A DNA stretch of 64,000 nucleotides from Gaeumannomyces sp. JS-464 (Eukaryota; Ascomycota; Sordariomycetes; Magnaporthales; Magnaporthaceae): positions 248,001 to 312,000 of the forward strand of contig NGZR01000004.1 of the NCBI GenBank assembly GCA_002197995.1. Direction: 5' to 3'. Each line of letters opens with the position of its first letter. Position 1 is the first letter of the stretch. The translations under genes and the position numbers were made by a program. Shown here in pieces: positions 58,604-64,000 of the stretch. Below the pieces are notes generated by a model. It was not told the DNA's origin and did no database searches. It saw nothing but the letters and a program-made list of their open reading frames with translations.

Positions 58604-61600
58604 GAACGGCTAGAAGCCCTCGAGGGTGCGTTTGCATAGACGAGCGAGAGCCGGCGGCGACAGGTGCTGGCCGTCTAAGGATGTTAGGAAGGGGTGGGCG
58701 GTGCGTGGTGGGAAAAATGCGAGGTCGAGGGTCGGAAGGGCCAGCGGCCGGTCGGCGAACTTGGGCGGTCAACGCCAGACCACGGGGAGGGCCTTCGAAG
58801 AGGTCGCTTCGCACGAAGCGGCCGGCGAGCCGTCGAAATCCCTGTCGAGGAGGAGCGGGAGGCACCACTGTTAGCACCCCGGCGGGAATTGCGAGCAGGC
58901 ACTGGGCTGAGGCGTGTCCATCGTGGGTGCCATTGCCAGTCAGGGTGCGACCGGCCAGCCAGACTGACGCAGCGCTGGGGCGACAAACGCCAGCGGGCGA
59001 GGCGTCGTGAGGAGCGGCGACGGCACGGGGAGCAGCACAATGGCGTGGGATACGATCGCGTGAAGCGATGGCACCAAGGGGACTCACCAGACAGCGAAGA
59101 AATGGCGACGCTGGGCGTCGAGAGCGGTTTGGAAGGCGGACTCGCGGCTGTTCAGGATGGCCCGTCCTGGCGAAAGCGTCAAAGGCGTCAGTTGGTGGTG
59201 CTGGGGCGGGCGGGAGCCAGGGGTATAAGAGGATTGCGGGCTGGGCGGGCGTGCAGTCTCGATGGGAGGCCGAGGACTCACCAGAGGGGGTTTGGCGGTT
59301 CTCGATGGGCTCTGGACAGAAACAATTCGGAGGTTGTGGGGAGAAGTCGCAGAGAGGAGTTGGGGATGATAGGTTTTGCCTGGTCGAGGCATTCAGGCCA
59401 ATCGAGGCATGGCGCACCAATGTGCTCCGCTCTGCTGGCCTGGGTGTCAGGCGCTGTGTGGCTAACTAAGCCGGCCTATGCACTGGCACACACCACCTCC
59501 AGCACCTCCCACTGTACACACTGCCAGCCTGCAAATGCAAATATTGGGACGCTGCATGCGTCTTTGACCGCACATTTTTGTTTCTTCTTCCAGTCCCCGA
59601 TAGCTGATAATACGTGTATGCATGCGTTGGTGAGCGATTGCGCTGGTTCTCCAGTTGCAATGCGCCTTTCCGTGCTCAAGGCCCTCTTGCCGTGGCCGTT
59701 TCTTCCATGTCCATCGTTTTCTACAGCCCAACTGCCTTTAATCTTGGAGCGACGACATGCCGTGTCTTTGCTCGAGGTTGTAAGTGAAACACCCTTGGAC
59801 CGGCCAGCTTGACTAGCCCCCAGCGGGCAAGGAGAAACAGGAAATTTCCCTCGCAACGCAGACTGGAATTCGCATATCGGAAACTCTGATGTTCTACCTA
59901 TTCTCACGCGGGCGCAAAGAGAGGAGCCAGATCAAAAGTTGGGCAGGCAGGCAGGCGAGCGGGCGCATCGGACCGGGTTCATGACACTGTGCGCTGCACG
60001 TCTCTCTCTTTCTCCCTCGCTGTACCTTCATGTTCCCTTGCTCTGCGCGGCGGCTCACCGTTGCACAGCGCATCGGGCCAGACCCAAGAATGCGCTTGTC
60101 ATAGTAGGCGCCCGCGCACAAATGCCCAGACATCCAACGCCTGCGCATCCACACCACCCACCCCGGCCCAGTTTCCAGTGCCGTGAAAGACGTCCACACC
60201 TTCCCACTGTTGAGGTGCACCACGCAGCACACGGCTCCACCCTGCAGGTCGCTTGCTGACTCTCGAGGTCGGCGGTCTGGCTTGCTGCCATCCATTTGCG
60301 ACTGGAATCCGTTCATTTTGATATCGGGAGCGCCCATTGACCGCGGCGCCGTCGTCCGTCGGCCGAAAGAAAGACGCACCTAGCCTTGAGTCCTGCCCTC
60401 CCGTACAGCACGAACAAGAGCCGTCCCACCGTCGGGAGTGCGAGAAAAGCATCACATATATCCTCTGGCTCTCCCTTCCCGACTCCCTTGTGTCATTCGA
60501 TCGTGCCACCCACCACTGGCTCGTGGGATGGGCGGCAGAGCAAGGATGGGTTGCGATCCAGAAAGGCCCAGTTTCGCAGGTCGCATGCACATTGGCTGTG
60601 GGTGGGCTCGTCTGTGACGCTAACTGGCTTCCGTTCCCACACACACTCGCCCTCTCGCCAGACACGCACAGCGCAGTCGCAGCGGCGCCCTCGCGAGCGC
60701 AACGTCCGCAGTCGCGAAGCGAACGTGCGTGTGTTTCCTGCTCCGATCTTCCCATCTGGAAGACCCAGCAGTTCGCTGTCTGTTTTGCGCTAATGTCATT
60801 GCGCACGCGTTGCCGTCGGCCAAGTCAGACAGTTAGCGCGGGTGGGAAAGGACATGACACACGGATGCTTTTTCCACTTTGTCTTTTTCTTTCTTGCTTT
60901 TTTTATTTTATTTTATTTTATTTTTATTTTTTATTTTTCTCATCTTGTCTTTCCTTTCCTTTTTTTCCTCGCGCTCCTCTCTTTTCCATCTTGCCCCCTC
61001 TTCATACCACTTTGGGCGCGCGGAGCGACTCCGCCCAGCTGCTTGCGCTCTTTTTTGGGTTTGTCATTGTTGGTAGACCCTCCATCCTGGCTCTCGCTCG
61101 GCCACGCATCCCCGGCCACATCATCAGGCAAAGGCAAGGAAAAACAGGGAGCAGCAGTGCAGCACCCTCTTTGGTCCGTCGGCAACTTTCAATGCAAAGA
61201 AGAAGAAAAAACAAGCACGAAAGCGGGGGTTTGTTTGCGCCCGCGCATCCGCGTCAAGGCCGTGCTTGGGGCGAAAAAAAAAAGAAGGGCAACAGAGACA
61301 GCAAGCCACCTCCTCCAAGTCGATAGTAGGTACTAAAACGTAACTCGGGCTGGCCACACAGGCCCATGCAAATCGCGATCTCCCCCGGTCCGGTCGCACG
61401 CCCACGAAACACATCAACAAAAACAACAACAACAAACAACAACAAAACAACAGGACTAAAAACATTGGTCGGCGAGGCCCCGCTCCTGCGCCCTGGAGAG
61501 GGGCAGCCGGCCGCCTTTGGAGGCCACGCGGTGGCCGTTTCGGCCACTGGAGTCTGGCGACAAAGCGTCCCGAACCTCCCGATCGCAAACAGCTTGCCCA

Positions 61601-64000
61601 CGGTTTCCCTTTCCCTCCTGGCAGGGCCGCCTGCTCTTGCCGACCATCAGGGTCCCCTTGGCTGAGGATGCGCGACGGCCAATGCTCGCGCTTGGGTGGG
61701 AGGGGGTGGCCGGGACCAGCCAATGACGTGGGCCAGGGCTGGACCCGACTTTGCTCTGGGGTGTGACAGGAAACACTGCCATCGTCCGGTGGCCATGTTT
61801 GGTAATGCTGCAGGATCCGTATGTGTATGTGTGTGTGTGCCAGTTATCCCTCCGCCATGCCCGTTGGAGAAAGGGATATCAAAATAAAAGGGGGATTGTG
61901 GCCCGGCAAGAGGCAGAGTTGACGGGGTTAGGAAATCATCCGAACAGACGAGGCAGGGTGCGCACTGGCGGGCGGGGGAAAAACGAGGTGTGTGGAGGCG
62001 ACCGTGAATTTTTCCCTTTTACTTTTTTTGTCCGGCTCTCCTGAATAAACGGGTACACTATGAGGCACGCAGCTTCTCCCGTCGGCCTTGGACGCCATTG
62101 CCAGGTGGCTCATGGCTGCGCTGGTCGCATACGGGATATTTTGAACGCTCGCTCGGGTCTCCTCTCTTGCTTCCAGGCCTTTTCCCTGACATGATACTCC
62201 CCGCCTGCTATTCCGCCTGGTGTGTTGTCAGATAGAACCTTTACCAGGAGCGCGTTTCATCACTGGCCAGGTACCCGTGATTAACGCCCCTCTCCTGTAA
62301 TAGCCTCCAAGGTACTTGTGCCTAGCTCGGCCCCAGCGATCGCAATGACCGCGCGTTTTTTTCTTCTTTTTTTTTTTCCTGCTGCTTCTGTCCGCTGCTT
62401 GCTGCTTGCTGGTGCTGCTTTTGCGCCCGACGACGTTGACAACGAAACCCAGGGTCCGCAATCAGGCGGTGGCATGTTCAATTCCTATTTGCTCCGCCGG
62501 GGTGTTCGCCACATGAGGAGCAGCTGCAGACACGGAGACCCTCCGCCGGCCATGCGCCGCGATCGATGCGATGGGCGTGGCTGTCGCATCGTGTCTGCCA
62601 ATCGTTGTGCAAGCGCAAACCCCCTCCGACCCGTGCGCAAACCGTACTCTCCAGGTCGGTAGGTGTCCAAGTTGAAGGCCAGACCAGGCCAGGCCAAGGC
62701 GACCTCGTGGCCAGGGGGCCGGTTTTGGAACATGGGGGAGGTCAGCTAGGAAGGTGTAGGTGCAGTGGTGCACTTTCGAGGCTTCATCATTTGCGCGCAC
62801 TTAAAGGAAGGGCGGTCAGAGACAATCACGGTTTTTGGTTGTTGTTTTTATTTTTTATTTTCTACTACGTGCGCAGACGAGAGGGGCGCGGCGCGCGAGC
62901 GCAAATAAATCTACGCCATCTTTGATGCCAGTCTGGTGTGCGCTGGCAGGGTTTCAAATGCGCCCGGCATCCATCGAATCAAACCGCGAATGGGACCTGG
63001 GCGCCGCATTGGAGGCTTGCGCGAATGGGTTTGAAGGATTTCCCAGATGCCCAGCCAAGCCAGCACCCGCCGCGCCCTCCCCGTTCGGCGTGAACACGCA
63101 CGATGTGCATGCAGCAGGGTCGGGTCCGGATGGAGACCTGGATCTGCTCAGCCCAGGGTGTCCAGTCCTCTCCCCTCTCGTTCCCAGGCTCCAGGCAAAC
63201 AGACTCTGGAAGACATGCCGCACGATCCCGTGCCTGGCATCTCGTTTGGAAGACGGATGGGGGAACATCTAATGAGAGGCCGGTCGCTTTCTTTACCCGT
63301 CAGTTGTGCCGCCGACAGACCCGGCATGGGGTTCAGGGGGTTCAGGGAGGTTCAGGTGGTGTCGTTAATTGCCGGAGTCTTTTGCACACCCTGGATCGGT
63401 ACACAGCCAGCCATGGGAGTGGATGAGGAGATAACAAGGAACACGGCCACGGATAAACAATGCGCTATCGAAATGGCGGCCGGTAGACTCTCTTGGCCAC
63501 AGGCATAAGACACCGATGTAGGAGACACGCGGGAGAGCGTGGCGCAGATGTTTATATCGAGGCTGGCTACCATGGGTGCTCTTGGATGTTTGGTGTCGGC
63601 GGGCAAATAAAAATCAGCAGTCCGATAGCGCTAGACTGGCACCCCAATTGCCCGAACTTCTCCTGTGAATCTCATTTGCTATTTCCTGCGGAGGATATCC
63701 TTTCCTCTCTCCTTATCCTTTGGGGAATGTGGTTGTTTGGATGAGTGAACTTGCCATTGGAAAGGGTATGGAATCCGGGGGAGATGAAGAATTTGAAAAA
63801 AGCGTAAGCGACGATTGCTATTGGGGAAAAGGAGAGCCAAGCCCTGCTTTGAGATAACGAGTGCACAAGGCCAAAAGAAAAGCTTGGATACACTGAGGGT
63901 CAGCATGAGCCCGCGCCACAGACACGAGCGCGTAATAAGCGCCGCTTTTGGATGCACAGGTGGGTGTGTGAGTTCGCCGCCATCGCCGCCCAAACCCGCA
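58604..64000. other. 5.4-kb intergenic region upstream of the zinc-cluster gene
   Basis: No gene is supported up to the right edge. Frames such as 58694-59812 (plus) and 58410-59420 (minus) are GC-driven and lack domains; the latter overlaps the coding start in another frame. A T-rich low-complexity block (about 60880-60965) and an AAC-rich stretch (about 61408-61450) are visible. It could serve as a long leader or promoter for the regulator. Confidence 0.45.

Noticed and set aside
58410..59812. Long frames on both strands upstream of the zinc-cluster gene
   Set aside because: Composition-driven, mutually antisense, no domain or splice support; one overlaps the real coding start in another frame.
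60336..61326. 329-codon plus-strand frame with a Phe/Leu-rich stretch resembling membrane segments
   Set aside because: The stretch comes from a T-rich low-complexity block; the rest has no pattern and no good start context.
1..64000. tRNA, rRNA or CRISPR features
   Set aside because: No cloverleaf with a GGTTCGAATC-type T-loop was found by eye, no rRNA sequence, and the only regular repeats are coding arrays or microsatellites.

Overview
The window is nuclear DNA from a filamentous ascomycete, most likely a Sordariomycete. Genes are GC-rich and carry short spliceosomal introns (about 50-125 bp, GTRNGT donors, CTAAC-like branch sites, YAG acceptors). The recognisable core genes have filamentous-fungal architectures: Mrc1, the SAGA subunit Hfi1/Ada1, gamma-tubulin complex protein 3, Wee1, Mediator Med1, a CSA-like WD40 protein and a BNA7-type kynurenine formamidase. 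The sequence alone does not identify the genus. I saw no rRNA, tRNA, CRISPR array, intact transposon or viral gene.

Bases 1-15,800 look like an accessory block. They hold the last exon of a gene cut by the left edge and an aminoglycoside-phosphotransferase-like kinase. Next come a secreted polyprotein made of ten cationic repeat units separated by acidic spacers (2161-3393), two tandem NACHT (STAND/NLR-type) genes on the minus strand (4137-about 10427 and 10491-14356), and a small secreted cysteine-rich protein (15447-15780). NLRs, a multi-copy secreted peptide precursor and a cysteine-rich secreted protein together suggest non-self recognition, antagonism or host interaction. That is inference.

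Bases 16,000-50,300 are mostly conserved housekeeping genes: mrc1 and a CYP53-like P450 (both minus), hfi1 and the GCP3 gene diverging from a shared promoter, wee1, med1 and the CSA-like gene (all minus), a conserved unknown gene and the kynurenine formamidase (both plus), and a monocarboxylate-transporter-like MFS gene (minus). Bases 50,300-64,000 hold only one gene, a Zn2Cys6 regulator whose zinc cluster lies in the C-terminal half, between long intergenic stretches full of homopolymers and microsatellites.

Many conserved genes (mrc1, CYP53, hfi1, GCP3, wee1, med1, CSA-like, the zinc-cluster gene) contain single-base frameshifts, often beside short homopolymers, where family-like protein continues in the next frame. 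Several are core cell-cycle or transcription genes, so the likelier reading is base-level indel error in this assembly, not wholesale decay. Coordinates of those genes are outer limits of the coding span, and pseudogene calls (especially for the NLRs) need caution. The repeat precursor, the APH-like kinase, the 253-residue unknown, the formamidase and the MFS gene read through cleanly.
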